A program made the position numbers and the translations under genes. The notes under the pieces were generated by a model. That model was not told where the DNA came from. It worked only from the letters and a program-made list of their open reading frames with translations, and searched no databases. A stretch of DNA of 64,000 nt from Rhizobium lusitanum. Its GTDB lineage: Bacteria; Pseudomonadota; Alphaproteobacteria; Rhizobiales; Rhizobiaceae. Below are positions 26,548 through 37,712 of the stretch, piece after piece (the stretch's first letter is position 1; every line of letters starts with the position of its first letter). The stretch is from assembly GCF_014189535.1 (NCBI RefSeq), contig NZ_CP050308.1, positions 186,001-250,000 on the forward strand, given 5' to 3'.

Positions 26548-27351
26548 ATGTTTAAGTCCGAGTTCATATCAGCGAGAGTGATGTTACTCAGCCTGTCGCT
26601 TGCCACCTTCGTGGTGATGACAGGCCAATGCCGGGCATTCGATATTAATGCCGGCGTCACCAAGGAATCCGGTCCTTTCGATCTCTTCAAATTCGGCTTC
26701 CGGGCCTACAAGAACGGCCAGAAGGAAGAGGCTGTCGAAGCCTATCGTTACGCGGCCGAAAAGGGCCATACCGGTTCGCGCTGGGCTCTGGCCAACATGT
26801 ATGCCGACGGCGACGGCGTAACGCAGGACGATTTCGAGGCCTTCAAGATCTATAGCGAGATCGCCCAGCAGGGTGTGGAGCCCGGCTCCGAAGATACCGG
26901 CTTCTTCATCAACGCGCTGCTGGCGCTCGCCAATTATTACAAGACCGGCATTCAGAACACCCCGGTCAAGACTGACCTCAATCAGGCGCGTCAGCTCTAT
27001 TTCCAGGTTGCTTCGACCTTCGGCGTTCCCGAAGCGCAGTTCCAGCTCGCGCAGATGATGCTGTCGGGCGAGGGCGGTGCGCCCAACGTGCAGCAGGCGA
27101 AGAAGTGGCTGAACCAGGCCCGCAAGAGCGGCCATCCCGGCGCCATGGCCGTCTTCGGCAATATTCTGTTTCAGGAAGGCCAGACCGTACGGGGCCTTGC
27201 CTTCATGACGGCGGCACTCGACAAGTGCAAGCCGAAGGATTGCGGCTGGATGGAAGACCTGCAGGAGCAGGGTTTTTCGGTCGCCAATGAGAACGACCGC
27301 CGCGTCGCCGTCGCCATGTCACATCAACTGGATGTCGCCGGCGCCGAGTAA
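26548..27351 (+). CDS. exoR: ExoR, periplasmic inhibitor of the ExoS-ChvI system
   Basis: A 267-residue Sel1-repeat protein with an N-terminal signal (about 1-31: MFKSEFISARVMLLSLSLAT, then FVVMTGQCRA). Sel1-like repeats are visible: AVEAYRYAAEKGHTGSRWAL, FEAFKIYSEIAQQGV and AKKWLNQARKSGHPGAM. In Sinorhizobium and Agrobacterium ExoR (268 residues) holds the ExoS sensor kinase inactive, so it represses succinoglycan and promotes motility; acid proteolysis of ExoR releases the kinase. The ATG at 26548 gives the canonical MFKSEFISAR start; earlier in-frame codons are ignored. It is alone, followed by convergent xth. Confidence 0.93.
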   Translation: MFKSEFISARVMLLSLSLATFVVMTGQCRAFDINAGVTKESGPFDLFKFGFRAYKNGQKEEAVEAYRYAAEKGHTGSRWALANMYADGDGVTQDDFEAFKIYSEIAQQGVEPGSEDTGFFINALLALANYYKTGIQNTPVKTDLNQARQLYFQVASTFGVPEAQFQLAQMMLSGEGGAPNVQQAKKWLNQARKSGHPGAMAVFGNILFQEGQTVRGLAFMTAALDKCKPKDCGWMEDLQEQGFSVANENDRRVAVAMSHQLDVAGAE

Positions 27352-27428
27352 CCGGCTTTCAAGGTGGCTGATTCCCCTGAGCGCGCGCGGGGCTCGCGCT
27401 CATCGCTGCGCGATGTTGCAGCGGCGAT

Positions 27429-28221
<793 letters not shown>

Positions 28222-28290
28222 ACGTGGCGGCTCCTCTGCTTTGCCTTCTTTTATCCGCAGCAATCGGCCTTGACCACGTCCAAATGAAAA

Positions 28291-28318
28291 CCGGCCGGCA
28301 GCGAGAGCTTCCGGCCGG
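28291..28318 (-). terminator. Rho-independent terminator after erpA
   Basis: CCGGCCGG at 28291-28298 pairs with the same palindrome at 28311-28318, extended by inner pairs; on the minus strand TTTTCATTTG follows. It ends the erpA transcript ahead of xth. Confidence 0.75.
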
Positions 28319-28345
28319 CGATCAATCTGTGGAAAAGCGGGAGCG

Positions 28346-28678
28346 TCAGATCGAAAAACTTGTTCCGCATCCGCAGCTTGCGACCGCATTCGGATTCTTT
28401 ATCTGAAAGGACTGGCCGAGCAGATTGTCAACGAAGTCAATCTCGGAGCCGGCCATATAGACCAGCGACAATTGATCGATCAGCACGGTGGCATTGCCTT
28501 TTTCAACAATGATATCATCGTCTTGTGGGCCTTCGGCGAGATCGAACTTATAGGAAAATCCCGAACATCCACCACCTTCGACCGCGACGCGAAGCGCGCG
28601 CTTGCCGGCCTCGGCGCTGACGATCACGGCGATTCGCTTTGCCGCTGCGTCCGATAGGGTTACACTTGTCTCTGTCAT
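28346..28678 (-). CDS. erpA: Iron-sulfur cluster insertion protein ErpA
   Basis: A-type Fe-S carrier of 110 residues with the three invariant cysteines, C38 in GGGCSGF and C102/C104 in SCGCGTSF. It delivers clusters to target apoproteins. ErpA versus IscA/SufA cannot be settled by sequence alone; the isolated position next to dgt (divergent) and xth is the usual alphaproteobacterial ErpA context. No suf genes are in the window. Confidence 0.9.
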   Translation of the reverse strand: MTETSVTLSDAAAKRIAVIVSAEAGKRALRVAVEGGGCSGFSYKFDLAEGPQDDDIIVEKGNATVLIDQLSLVYMAGSEIDFVDNLLGQSFQIKNPNAVASCGCGTSFSI

Positions 28679-28888
28679 GCTTTCCTCCTGCCGGGGTCAA
28701 GATCCGGAGAGAACCAATGGGCCGTCCCGCTTTCAAACGGCTGATATCAATAGCCTTTATCATGAAAGCGCGGCGGGTGACAGCTATGGTTTCATGGTTG
28801 AGCCATGTGCCATTTTGCTGTTTGTATTCGGTATAGGTATGAAGGCCGCGAGGCGGCGTCAATGGGCTGGCGCCTGAATGGATGGATG

Positions 28889-30106
28889 ATGACGATCGAC
28901 AGGCATGCATTGGGTTTCGGTTATGGCGAGAAGGCGGTCTATGCGACCGACCCCTGGACTTCGCGCGGACGGCTCTATGAAGAGGGATCGAGCCCGACGC
29001 GCTCCGATTTCCAGCGCGACCGCGACCGCATCGTGCATACGACCGCTTTCCGGCGGCTGAAGCACAAGACGCAGGTGTTCATCGCGCAGGACGGCGATCA
29101 TTACCGCACGCGCCTGACGCATACGATCGAAGTGGCACAGGTTGCCCGCGCCCTGGCGCGTGCCTTGAAGCTCGACGAGGATCTCGCCGAGGGCGTGGCG
29201 CTCGTTCATGATTTCGGCCATACCCCTTTCGGTCATACGGGCGAGGACGCGCTGCACGAGATGCTGCTGCCCTATGGCGGCTTCGACCACAATGCGCAGT
29301 CCCTGCGCATTGTCACGAAACTCGAGCGCCGCTATGCCGAATTCGATGGCTTGAACCTTACCTGGGAGACGCTGGAGGGTCTGGTCAAGCACAATGGCCC
29401 GTTGCTGACGCCAGATGGCAAGGACACGCGCGGCCCTGTGCCGCAGCCGATCCTCGACTATTGCGAAATCCATGATCTGGAGATTGCCACCTATGCCAGC
29501 CTGGAGGCACAGGTCGCGGCGATCGCCGACGACATCGCCTACAATACCCATGACATCGATGACGGCCTGCGCTCGGGCTATCTCACCTTCGACATGCTGG
29601 AGGAAATACCATTTCTCTCGGAGCTGATGGCGGAGGTGAGGGCGCGCTATCCCAATCTGGAGGCAAGCCGCTTCACGCATGAAATCATGCGCCGGCAGAT
29701 CACGCGCATGGTGGAGGACGTGATCTCCGTTGCGCAGCAGGCGCTGAGCGAGATCAGGCCGGGCAGCGTTGCCGATATCCGGGGCGCTGGCCGCGTCATC
29801 GCCACCTTCTCTCCCGAGATGGCCGAGACGGACAAGCAGATCAAGCGGATGTTGTTCAAGCGGATATACCGCCACCCGGATATCATGCGTATTCGTACTG
29901 GCGCCGCGCAGATCGTCACCGATCTGTTCCAGGCCTATATGGACAATCCCAAGGAGATGCAGAGCCACTATTGGGTCGACCATATTGCCGGCCTTGCCGT
30001 CGCCGCCAAGGCGCGCCATGTGGGTGATTATCTGGCTGGTATGACCGATACCTATGCCATCAGCGCCCATAGGCGTTTGTTTGACCAGACTCCCGATTTG
30101 CGGTAG
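28889..30106 (+). CDS. dgt: Deoxyguanosinetriphosphate triphosphohydrolase-like protein
   Basis: HD-domain dNTPase of 405 residues that releases triphosphate from dNTPs. HD motif: [25 protein letters not shown], then [14 protein letters not shown] with the HD pair and later [16 protein letters not shown] place the start at 28889 ([11 protein letters not shown]), the usual rhizobial start. The frame extends upstream to 28805, but that portion has no family match. The gene is divergent from erpA and followed 54 bases later by argS. Confidence 0.9.
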   Translation: MTIDRHALGFGYGEKAVYATDPWTSRGRLYEEGSSPTRSDFQRDRDRIVHTTAFRRLKHKTQVFIAQDGDHYRTRLTHTIEVAQVARALARALKLDEDLAEGVALVHDFGHTPFGHTGEDALHEMLLPYGGFDHNAQSLRIVTKLERRYAEFDGLNLTWETLEGLVKHNGPLLTPDGKDTRGPVPQPILDYCEIHDLEIATYASLEAQVAAIADDIAYNTHDIDDGLRSGYLTFDMLEEIPFLSELMAEVRARYPNLEASRFTHEIMRRQITRMVEDVISVAQQALSEIRPGSVADIRGAGRVIATFSPEMAETDKQIKRMLFKRIYRHPDIMRIRTGAAQIVTDLFQAYMDNPKEMQSHYWVDHIAGLAVAAKARHVGDYLAGMTDTYAISAHRRLFDQTPDLR

Positions 30107-30160
30107 GCAGCGGCGGCGTTGGGCCGACAGAGCCCGCCAAAGCTATGCGTGGATAATATG

Positions 30161-31921
30161 ATGAACCTTTTCACCGACTTCGAAGTAAGAATTAAGAGCG
30201 CTCTCGAGCAAATTGATATTGTAAGGGAAAAGCGATCCGAGCTCGACTTCAGCCGTATCGGCGTGGAGCCGCCTCGGGACGCCAGCCACGGCGATGTCGC
30301 GACCAATGCGGCCATGGTGCTGTCAAAGCCGCTGGGTATGAATCCGCGCGCGCTTGCTGAGATCATCATCGCGAAATTGAAGGAAGATGCCGACGTCGCC
30401 GATGTCTCAGCGGCCGGTCCGGGCTTCATCAATATTCGCCTGTCTGTCAGCTATTGGCAGCGCCTGTTGGCAACGATGATTTCCGAAGGTGAGAAATTCG
30501 GTCGCTCAACGCTCGGTGTCGGCCAGAAGGTCAATGTCGAATATGTCTCCGCCAATCCGACGGGGCCGATGCATGTCGGCCATTGCCGTGGCGCCGTGGT
30601 CGGCGACACACTGGCGAACCTGCTCGGCTTTGCGGGCTATGAGGTCACCAAGGAATACTACATCAACGACGCCGGCTCGCAGATCGACGTGCTGGCGCGG
30701 TCTGTGTTCATCCGCTACCGCGAGGCGCTCGGCGAGCAGGTGGGCGACATCCCGGCGGGTCTCTATCCCGGCGACTATCTGGTTCCGGTCGGCGAGGCGC
30801 TGGCCAAGGAATTCGGCACCAAGCTTCGCGGCATGCCGGAAGAACAATGGATGCCAATCATCAAGGAACGCGCCATCGACGCGATGATGGCGATGATTCG
30901 CGAGGATCTGGCGGCTCTGAACGTCCAGCACGACGTCTTCTTCTCGGAGCGGACGTTGCATGCCAATGGCGCGGCCCTTATCCGCACCGCCATCAATGAC
31001 CTCACCTTCAAGGGCTATGTCTACAAGGGTGCCTTGCCGCCGCCGAAGGGGCAGGTGCCTGAGGATTGGGAGGATCGCGAGCAGACCCTGTTCCGTTCGA
31101 CGGAAGTGGGTGACGATATCGACCGGCCGCTGATCAAGTCTGACGGCTCGTATACCTATTTCGCCGCCGACGTCGCCTACTTCAAGAACAAGTTCGATCG
31201 CGGCTTCAGCGAGATGATCTATATTCTCGGCGCCGACCACGGCGGCTACGTCAAGCGGCTGGAAGCCGTGGCGCGCGGCGTCTCCGAGGGCAAGGCGAAG
31301 CTGACGGTGCTGCTGTGCCAGCTGGTCAAGCTGTTCCGTAACGGCGAACCGGTGAAGATGTCGAAGCGTTCTGGCGATTTCGTTACGCTGCGCGAGGTGG
31401 TCGACGAGGTCGGCCGCGATTCCGTGCGGTTCATGATGTTGTACAGGAAGAGCTCAGAGCCGCTGGATTTCGATTTCGCCAAGGTCACGGAACAGTCCAA
31501 GGACAATCCGGTATTCTACGTGCAATATGCGCATGCGCGCTGCATGTCGGTCTTTCGGCAGGCCAAGGAAGCCTTTCCGGATCTCGATATTGCCTCGCTC
31601 GATCTGGCGAAAGCGGTTGGCGGCGTGATCTCCGATCCGGCCGAGTTGCAGCTCGTCGCAAAGATTGCCGAATTCCCGCGAATCATCGAAGCTGCAGCGC
31701 AGGCGCAGGAGCCTCATCGCATCGCCTTTTATCTTTACGATCTGGCAAGTTCTTTCCACGGACATTGGAATAAAGGTAAAGATTTACCTGAATTACGATT
31801 TGTTAACGATAAGAACCGAGAATTGAGCATTGCCAGACTTGGGCTGGTGCACGCTGTCGCGTCGGTTTTGAAGTCGGGTCTTGGTATAACCGGGACCGCC
31901 GCACCGGATGAAATGCGATAA
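30161..31921 (+). CDS. argS: Arginyl-tRNA synthetase
   Basis: Class I synthetase of 586 residues. The HIGH motif reads HVGH in [15 protein letters not shown], and the KMSKS motif is KMSKRSGDF, a common ArgRS variant. The N-terminal Add1 domain (about 1-95) and C-terminal DALR anticodon-binding domain (from about 465) are present. Two ATG codons lie at 30158 and 30161; MNLFTDFE is the family start. The codon run near 31770-31830 is more AT-rich than its neighbours. Confidence 0.96.
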   Translation: MNLFTDFEVRIKSALEQIDIVREKRSELDFSRIGVEPPRDASHGDVATNAAMVLSKPLGMNPRALAEIIIAKLKEDADVADVSAAGPGFINIRLSVSYWQRLLATMISEGEKFGRSTLGVGQKVNVEYVSANPTGPMHVGHCRGAVVGDTLANLLGFAGYEVTKEYYINDAGSQIDVLARSVFIRYREALGEQVGDIPAGLYPGDYLVPVGEALAKEFGTKLRGMPEEQWMPIIKERAIDAMMAMIREDLAALNVQHDVFFSERTLHANGAALIRTAINDLTFKGYVYKGALPPPKGQVPEDWEDREQTLFRSTEVGDDIDRPLIKSDGSYTYFAADVAYFKNKFDRGFSEMIYILGADHGGYVKRLEAVARGVSEGKAKLTVLLCQLVKLFRNGEPVKMSKRSGDFVTLREVVDEVGRDSVRFMMLYRKSSEPLDFDFAKVTEQSKDNPVFYVQYAHARCMSVFRQAKEAFPDLDIASLDLAKAVGGVISDPAELQLVAKIAEFPRIIEAAAQAQEPHRIAFYLYDLASSFHGHWNKGKDLPELRFVNDKNRELSIARLGLVHAVASVLKSGLGITGTAAPDEMR

Positions 31922-31983
31922 ACGTCACCGTTTGCCCACATTACACTGGCATTTAACTGTAGCGTTTGCGAGTGGATTGGGTG

Positions 31984-34707
31984 ATGGCAGAAAAACAGTT
32001 GGCGTATCGCGCAAGCGGAAACGACGGGTTCTTTGCGGATGATGATCCGCTTGCCGAACTCGCCCGCATCGTCGGTTTCGAGCCGCGGCCTGCCGCTCAG
32101 GCGGCGCCTGCGTCTCAACGGCAAGAGCCGGCCTTCGATCTCGAAGACGAGCTCCTCCGGGAATTCGAGCGCTATGATGCGCCACGTTTAAGTCCTGCGA
32201 ATGACATTCCGGCCTTGCCGGAAGATCAGCCCTTCGCGGGTGAAGCCGAGCTCTCTCGTCCAGCCGAACCGGTCAGTGCCGAGTATCACGAACCTCAGCC
32301 TGTCGAGTTGCAGCAACAGCCTGCGGCGCCGATCAAGCCGACCGTCGGTGCACGCGATCTGATCGATGAACTTGAAATGTCGATCGCGCCTGCATTGCAG
32401 GCCGCATCGGTTCCGCAGCCCGCCGCTCCCCCGGTCGTCAAGCCGACGCCGCAGCACGCCGCTGCCACTGTGCGTCTGCCGCTTGCCAATTTCACACTGG
32501 CGCCTCCGTCCGCGCCGGCAACGACCTTTGTTCAGGCTCCCGTGGTCGCCCCGGTCGCTCAAGCGCAGCCCATCGTGGATGCGCTCGATTTTGAACTGCC
32601 GACGATGGGGGCTGCTCAGAGCGTCGAGCCTGTCGTGGTTCAGCCCGTCGCCAATGCGGCGGAGCCGGTCAAGTCGCCGAGCTTCGACGCGGCGGCTCTT
32701 TCCGCCGAGATCGACGATCTGCTGGCCGATGTCGACCGCTATCCCGTTCCTGCCAGAGGCAGTGAGCCGGCGGCAAAGGTCGAGCCGGATTTTGATATTT
32801 TCGCCTCGCAGCCCGTAACGCCGGCTGTCCCTGCCGTCGAAGCTTTCGTCGCTCCGGTTGCTGTTGCTACGCCGCAGCGCGAAGAGCCGAAGCCGATCTT
32901 GCTGGAGGCTGAGGATCCCTTCGCCGGAGAGGACTTCGAATTCGATCTCGCTGATATCGAGATGGAGCTTGCCGAACTTGATTTCGCGGAAGCGAATAAG
33001 TCTGCTCCGGTCACGCCGCCTGCTCCGGTCGCTGTGCCGCAGCCGATCGTCTCGAGAGCTACGCCGATAGTACAGGCTCCTGTGGCTGCGGTTGCCGCGC
33101 CACCCGTCGTTGCCGCAGCGCCGATTGTTGCAATGGCAGCGCCGATGCTCGATATCGATCAGGCTCTGCCTTTCGACCCGTCGGAAATCTCAGATACGGA
33201 AGACCGCATCGAGACCTTCGAAGGCTCGCATGTTCCAAACCTGCCGCCTGTCGAGCCGGAAGCGCCGATCGCGGTTCCCTCGGAATATGATTTCGATATC
33301 GATGCCGAAATGGCGAGCCTGTTCGGAACGCCTGCCAAGGAAGCAGCACCCGAGCCGATCAAGCCGGCGGCCGCAGCCGCTCTTGGCGGCGCGATGGCTG
33401 CAGCGTCCTGGTCCAAGAATGCGGCGGCAAAGCCTGTTGCCGCAGCCGCCAAGCAGCCTGTCGAAGAGTTCGACGAGTTCGAGCGGGCTCTGGAGGAGGA
33501 CTTCCGCCGTACTTATCGCGAGGCATCCAATCCAGTTGAGAATGTCGCGCGCATGACGCTGAACCCGGTCGTGCAGGCCGTCCGGCGTCCGGCACGCTCG
33601 TTCCGTGGCGTGGCGACAGCGGCTGCTCTCATCGCGGTTTTCGGTCTCGGCGCCTATGGCATCTATGGCTGGGTTCGTCACGGTTCGCCGATTTCGAGCT
33701 TCTCCGGTGAGCCGCGTGTGATCACGGCCGATGCCGAACCGATCAAGGTCGCTCCGGAAAATCCGGGCGGAACGGTTGTGCCGAATCAGGACAAGGCCGT
33801 CTACGACCGAGTCGCCGGCGATGGCGCTGCCGCGCCAAAGCAGAAGCAGCTGGTGTCCTCCAACGAGCAGCCGGTCGATGTCGTTCAGAAGACGTTGATC
33901 CCCGAAGCGGTCTCGCCCGATGACGGCAGTGCCGATCAGGTCACGCCGACTCCGGTTGGCGAAACCCAGGATCCGCGGCTGTTGCCGAGCCAGAACGGCG
34001 ACAATGCCGATATGGCCGCCAACGATGACGGACAGGTTCCGTCGGTCTCGCCACGCAAGGTGCGTACGATGATCGTCAAGCCGGATGGCTCGCTGGTCGC
34101 TCGTGACGAGCCGGCAGCCGGCACATCCACGACGGCTGCTGCTGCTCCGGCCTTGGCGCCGAAAACCAATGCGGCCAAGCCGGCAACCGACAATCAGGTC
34201 GCTTCCACCGATCTTCGCCCGGCCACCACGGACACGCAGGCATCGCAACCGGCCAGTGTCGATAATGACGCTGCCAGCGCTGAAAGCACCCCGATCCGCG
34301 TCGTCAAGACGGCCCCGGTTCCGAGCGCGCGGCCGGCGCAGAAGGTGGCTGCGGCCACTGAAAACGTCGCTGCCCATCCGGCACAGGCCCAGCCGAAGCC
34401 GCAGCAGGTTGCTTCGGCAAGCCCCGCCGCAACGCAGGCCCCTGTCGCCTCGGCAAGTGCCGGCGGTGCCTATGGCGTGCAGATCGCTTCGCTGCCTTCC
34501 GAGGCGGAAGCGCAGCGGTCGCAGGCGAACCTGAAGACCAAGTTTGCCAGCGTTATCGGCGGTCACCCGCTCGAAATCCGCAAGGCCGACATTGCCGGCA
34601 AGGGCACCTACTATCGCGTTCGTGTCGTCGCCGGCTCCAAGGACGATGCCGCCGACCTCTGCGTGCGCCTACGCGCCGCGGGCGGCACCTGCCTGATCTC
34701 GAAATAA
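31984..34707 (+). CDS. SPOR domain protein with long disordered cytoplasmic region
   Basis: A 907-residue membrane-anchored protein. Residues 1 to about 535 are acidic, Ala/Pro/Val-rich and low complexity, with short acidic patches (DDPLAELARIVGFEP near the start). A single membrane helix (about 541-563: GVATAAALIAVFGLGAYGIY) follows, then a disordered periplasmic linker and a C-terminal SPOR domain (about 829-907: GGAYGVQIASLPSEAEA) that binds denuded peptidoglycan at division sites. It lies between argS and nagZ, a conserved rhizobial order. The ATG at 31984 begins MAEKQLAYR. Confidence 0.88.
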   Translation: MAEKQLAYRASGNDGFFADDDPLAELARIVGFEPRPAAQAAPASQRQEPAFDLEDELLREFERYDAPRLSPANDIPALPEDQPFAGEAELSRPAEPVSAEYHEPQPVELQQQPAAPIKPTVGARDLIDELEMSIAPALQAASVPQPAAPPVVKPTPQHAAATVRLPLANFTLAPPSAPATTFVQAPVVAPVAQAQPIVDALDFELPTMGAAQSVEPVVVQPVANAAEPVKSPSFDAAALSAEIDDLLADVDRYPVPARGSEPAAKVEPDFDIFASQPVTPAVPAVEAFVAPVAVATPQREEPKPILLEAEDPFAGEDFEFDLADIEMELAELDFAEANKSAPVTPPAPVAVPQPIVSRATPIVQAPVAAVAAPPVVAAAPIVAMAAPMLDIDQALPFDPSEISDTEDRIETFEGSHVPNLPPVEPEAPIAVPSEYDFDIDAEMASLFGTPAKEAAPEPIKPAAAAALGGAMAAASWSKNAAAKPVAAAAKQPVEEFDEFERALEEDFRRTYREASNPVENVARMTLNPVVQAVRRPARSFRGVATAAALIAVFGLGAYGIYGWVRHGSPISSFSGEPRVITADAEPIKVAPENPGGTVVPNQDKAVYDRVAGDGAAAPKQKQLVSSNEQPVDVVQKTLIPEAVSPDDGSADQVTPTPVGETQDPRLLPSQNGDNADMAANDDGQVPSVSPRKVRTMIVKPDGSLVARDEPAAGTSTTAAAAPALAPKTNAAKPATDNQVASTDLRPATTDTQASQPASVDNDAASAESTPIRVVKTAPVPSARPAQKVAAATENVAAHPAQAQPKPQQVASASPAATQAPVASASAGGAYGVQIASLPSEAEAQRSQANLKTKFASVIGGHPLEIRKADIAGKGTYYRVRVVAGSKDDAADLCVRLRAAGGTCLISK

Positions 34708-34733
34708 GAGATCCAAGCACCAGGCATCAGCTG

Positions 34734-34761
34734 AAAACGGCGGGCGAGAGCCCGCCGTTTT
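34734..34761 (+). terminator. Rho-independent terminator after the SPOR gene
   Basis: AAAACGGCGGGC at 34734-34745 is perfectly complementary to 34750-34761 with a GAGA loop; the 3' arm ends in TTTT. Confidence 0.88.
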
Positions 34762-34838
34762 CCTTTGAGCCAGCTTCTTTTTATGTATCTCGCCTTGACG
34801 TGCTTCGCATTTCACGAAGCCGCCGCTATGATTCGGAC

Positions 34839-35852
34839 ATGACCGAATCAAAATCCATGATCCTCGGCTGTAGCGGCCATTCCATCACACCCGAAGAGCG
34901 TTCCTTCTATCAGGCGGAACAGCCATGGGGCTTCATCCTTTTCGGACGCAACATCTCCGAGCCGGCGCAGATTGCCGATCTGGTCGCGTCCCTGCGCGAT
35001 AGCGTCGGTCGCGATGCGCCTGTATTTATCGATCAGGAAGGGGGCAGGGTGCAGCGTATCCGTCCGCCGATCCTACCGCATTATCCGTCCGGCCAGGCGC
35101 TGGGCGATATCTATCGCCAGAACCGTGAGCAGGGTTTGCGCGCCGCTTGGCTGATGTCGCGGCTCCATGCCTTTGATCTTCTGAAGTTCGGCATCAATGC
35201 CGATTGCTTGCCGGTGCTGGATGTACCGGTCGAAGGGTCGAGCAATGTCATCGGCAATCGTGCCTATGGCGGCGATCCGGTGACGGTGACCGAGATGGGA
35301 CGTGCTGCGGCCGAAGGCCTGAAGGCCGGCGGCGTCCTGCCGGTGATGAAGCACATGCCCGGCCATGGTCGCGGTTTTGCCGATTCGCATCATGAATTGC
35401 CGGTCGTCACCGTGTCCCGTGCAGAGCTGGAAGCGCATGATTTCCCGCCCTTCGTTGCGCTCAAGGACGAGTTGATGGCCATGACTTGCCACGTCGTCTT
35501 TGCAGACATCGATCCGGCCAATCCGGCGACCACCTCGCGCAAGGTCATCGAGGAGATCATCCGCGGCCATATCGGCTTCAAGGGCCTGCTGCTCTCCGAC
35601 GATACCTCGATGAATGCTCTTGCCGGCACGATCGGCGAGCGGGCGGCGAATATTGTTGCGGGCGGATGCGATATCGTGCTGCATTGCAATGGCGTCATGG
35701 ATGAGATGCAGCAGGTGGTGCGCAATGTGCCGGTGCTGGCAGGTGCTGCGTTGGAGCGGGTGAAAGCGGTGGAAGCAGCTTTCGGCTATAATGATGGCGC
35801 GGATGAAGCTTCGATTCGCGCCGAATTCGATACGATGTTTGCGGTGGCCTAG
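34839..35852 (+). CDS. nagZ: Beta-N-acetylhexosaminidase NagZ
   Basis: Glycoside hydrolase family 3 enzyme of 337 residues in peptidoglycan recycling; removes GlcNAc from anhydro-muropeptides in the cytosol. The catalytic region is visible: KHMPGHGRGFADSHHELP (the flexible loop with the catalytic Asp-His dyad) and the nucleophile Asp in LLLSDDTSMNAL. DQEGGRVQRI is a family signature. I use the ATG at 34839 (MTESKSMILG); the longer frame to 34800 adds an Arg-rich leader. Confidence 0.92.
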   Translation: MTESKSMILGCSGHSITPEERSFYQAEQPWGFILFGRNISEPAQIADLVASLRDSVGRDAPVFIDQEGGRVQRIRPPILPHYPSGQALGDIYRQNREQGLRAAWLMSRLHAFDLLKFGINADCLPVLDVPVEGSSNVIGNRAYGGDPVTVTEMGRAAAEGLKAGGVLPVMKHMPGHGRGFADSHHELPVVTVSRAELEAHDFPPFVALKDELMAMTCHVVFADIDPANPATTSRKVIEEIIRGHIGFKGLLLSDDTSMNALAGTIGERAANIVAGGCDIVLHCNGVMDEMQQVVRNVPVLAGAALERVKAVEAAFGYNDGADEASIRAEFDTMFAVA

Positions 35853-35876
35853 GACCATACTCCGGGGATTTGACGG

Positions 35877-36728
35877 GTGAACAAGGTGAGCGGCACGGAA
35901 AAGAGCCAGCAGGCGACAGCGCCGATGGACAAGCTATGGCAGGACGGCAACGGCGAGCGCGGCATGCACGAGCCCACCATGGTCGTGGATATCGCCGGCT
36001 TCGAAGGCCCGCTCGACCTGTTGCTGCATCTTGCCCGCAACCAGAAGGTCGATCTGTCGCGCATCTCCGTTCTGGCGCTGGTCGAGCAATATCTGCTGTT
36101 CATCGACACGGCCCGTCGCATCCGTATCGAGCTTGCGGCCGATTATCTCGTCATGGCCGCCTGGCTTGCCTATCTCAAGTCGAAGCTGCTCATTCCACAG
36201 CAGAGCAAGGAAGACGGCCCGAGCGGCGAGGAGATGGCCGCGACGCTTGCCTTTCGCCTGAAACGCCTCGAAGCCATGCGCGATGCGGCAACTGGCCTCG
36301 TCAACCGCAATCGCCTCGGCCGCGACATCTTCGTGCGCGGTGCGCCGGAACATATTCCCGACCGCCGCCGGTCCGCCTATGATGCCAGCCTCTACGATCT
36401 TCTGAGCGCCTATGCCGGCCTGCGCCAGCGACAAGCGGTCACGCAGGTAACGATCGAGCGGCGCCAGGTCTGGTCATTGGGCGACGCCCGTACGATCCTC
36501 AATCGGATGATCGGCGAGATCACCGACTGGACGGCCCTGGAACACTATCTGCTGCGCTATATGACCAGTCCCAGCGAGCGAGTCACCGCCATCGCCAGTG
36601 CTTTCGCCGCCTCGCTGGAACTCGTGCGCGAGGGCAAGCTGGAAATTCGCCAGGAGGGTGCGTTCCAGCCGCTCTATATGCGGCGTGGGCCGAAGCATGA
36701 TGTCGATGAGCTTGAGGCTGCGGAATAG
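35877..36728 (+). CDS. scpA: Segregation and condensation protein A
   Basis: Kleisin subunit of the SMC-ScpAB condensin, up to 283 residues. The family core starts at FEGPLDLLLHLARNQKVDLSRI (about residues 42-63) and has the AWLAYLKSKLL segment and a C-terminal winged-helix that binds SMC. The start is GTG at 35877; an in-frame ATG at 35925 would shorten the protein by 16 residues. It is followed by scpB with an 8-base gap, so both are co-transcribed, perhaps with nagZ 24 bases upstream. Confidence 0.92.
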   Translation: MNKVSGTEKSQQATAPMDKLWQDGNGERGMHEPTMVVDIAGFEGPLDLLLHLARNQKVDLSRISVLALVEQYLLFIDTARRIRIELAADYLVMAAWLAYLKSKLLIPQQSKEDGPSGEEMAATLAFRLKRLEAMRDAATGLVNRNRLGRDIFVRGAPEHIPDRRRSAYDASLYDLLSAYAGLRQRQAVTQVTIERRQVWSLGDARTILNRMIGEITDWTALEHYLLRYMTSPSERVTAIASAFAASLELVREGKLEIRQEGAFQPLYMRRGPKHDVDELEAAE

Positions 36729-36736
36729 GTGCGAGC

Positions 36737-37462
36737 GTGAGCGGTCCTGATAACGATCAGCATATGGATGATGATGTGGCGACGCCAGCGGTGGCGGCTA
36801 TCGATGAGCGTGCTCTGCGCGAAGCGGAACGCATCGCCGAAGCGCTGGTCTTTGCCTCCGCGCAGCCCGTTTCCGAGGGCTTTATCGCCGAGCGTGTGGC
36901 GCAGGGCGCCGATATCAGCTCCATCATGCAGCGGCTGAAAGCCGATTACGCGATGCGGGGCGTCAATCTGATCCAGGTCGATGGCGCCTGGGCCTTTCGC
37001 ACGGCCGCCGATCTTTCCTTCGTCATTCGCCGTGATGACAACGAGGCCCGGAAACTGTCGCGTGCCGCGTTGGAAGTTCTGGCGATCATCGCCTACCATC
37101 AGCCGGTGACCCGCGCCGAGATCGAGGATATCAGAGGCGTGCAGACCTCCAAGGGTACGCTCGACGTGCTGATGGAGGCCGGCTGGGTTCGTTTTCGCGG
37201 CCGCAGGCGCACGCCCGGACGGCCCGTGACGCTCGGCACAACAAGGGATTTTCTCGATCATTTCGGCCTTGAAGAATTGCGCGATCTGCCCGGTCTCGAG
37301 GAGTTGAAGGGTGCAGGCCTGCTCTCTGGCCGGATCCCCGCCAATTTCAACGTGCCTTCGCCGTTGATGAGCGATGAATTGACCGAGGATGAAGATCCGA
37401 TCACGCAGATGGATCTTGAGGAGCTCGGCCTCCTGACACCGGGCGGCGCTTCGGACGATTGA
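36737..37462 (+). CDS. scpB: Segregation and condensation protein B
   Basis: Regulatory winged-helix subunit of condensin, 241 residues, started by GTG. Family motifs: EALVFASAQPVSE, LSRAALEVLAIIAYHQPVTRAEI and the GRPVTLGTTRDFLDHFGL segment. It forms a dimer that clamps ScpA. The acidic C-terminal tail is common in rhizobial ScpB. It stands 8 bases after scpA and leads into the tat operon 250 bases later. Confidence 0.93.
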   Translation: MSGPDNDQHMDDDVATPAVAAIDERALREAERIAEALVFASAQPVSEGFIAERVAQGADISSIMQRLKADYAMRGVNLIQVDGAWAFRTAADLSFVIRRDDNEARKLSRAALEVLAIIAYHQPVTRAEIEDIRGVQTSKGTLDVLMEAGWVRFRGRRRTPGRPVTLGTTRDFLDHFGLEELRDLPGLEELKGAGLLSGRIPANFNVPSPLMSDELTEDEDPITQMDLEELGLLTPGGASDD

Positions 37463-37480
37463 ACCCGAAATCGGCCCTGT

Positions 37481-37501
37481 AAGCCCGTTATAGGTGGGCT
37501 T
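37481..37501 (+). terminator. Possible short terminator after scpB
   Basis: AAGCCC at 37481-37486 pairs with GGGCTT at 37496-37501 and six T follow 11 bases later at 37513-37518. The stem is short, so this is weak. Confidence 0.35.
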
Positions 37502-37712
37502 GGGGTGTTAAGTTTTTTCCATCCAACAGCGTCAGGTCTCGGTTTTGCCATCAGCGGATGCGAATATGGGCGTCATTCTCCGGGTTTGGAGACGTTTGGC
37601 TATTGCATTGGCGCTCGGTATTCCCATAAGCGTCGATGCAGTACATTTTGGTGTTTGAAAAACATTCACAAACGTCTTACATCGGGAAGACACTGAAATC
37701 GGAGTTATCGCA

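Noticed and set aside
26163..26555. 130-codon ORF before exoR
   Set aside because: No ribosome site, no family, and it overlaps the exoR start by 8 bases. Kept only as part of the gene-free region.
33190..34566. 458-codon minus-strand frame inside the SPOR gene
   Set aside because: Low-complexity shadow of the Ala/Pro-rich coding sequence.
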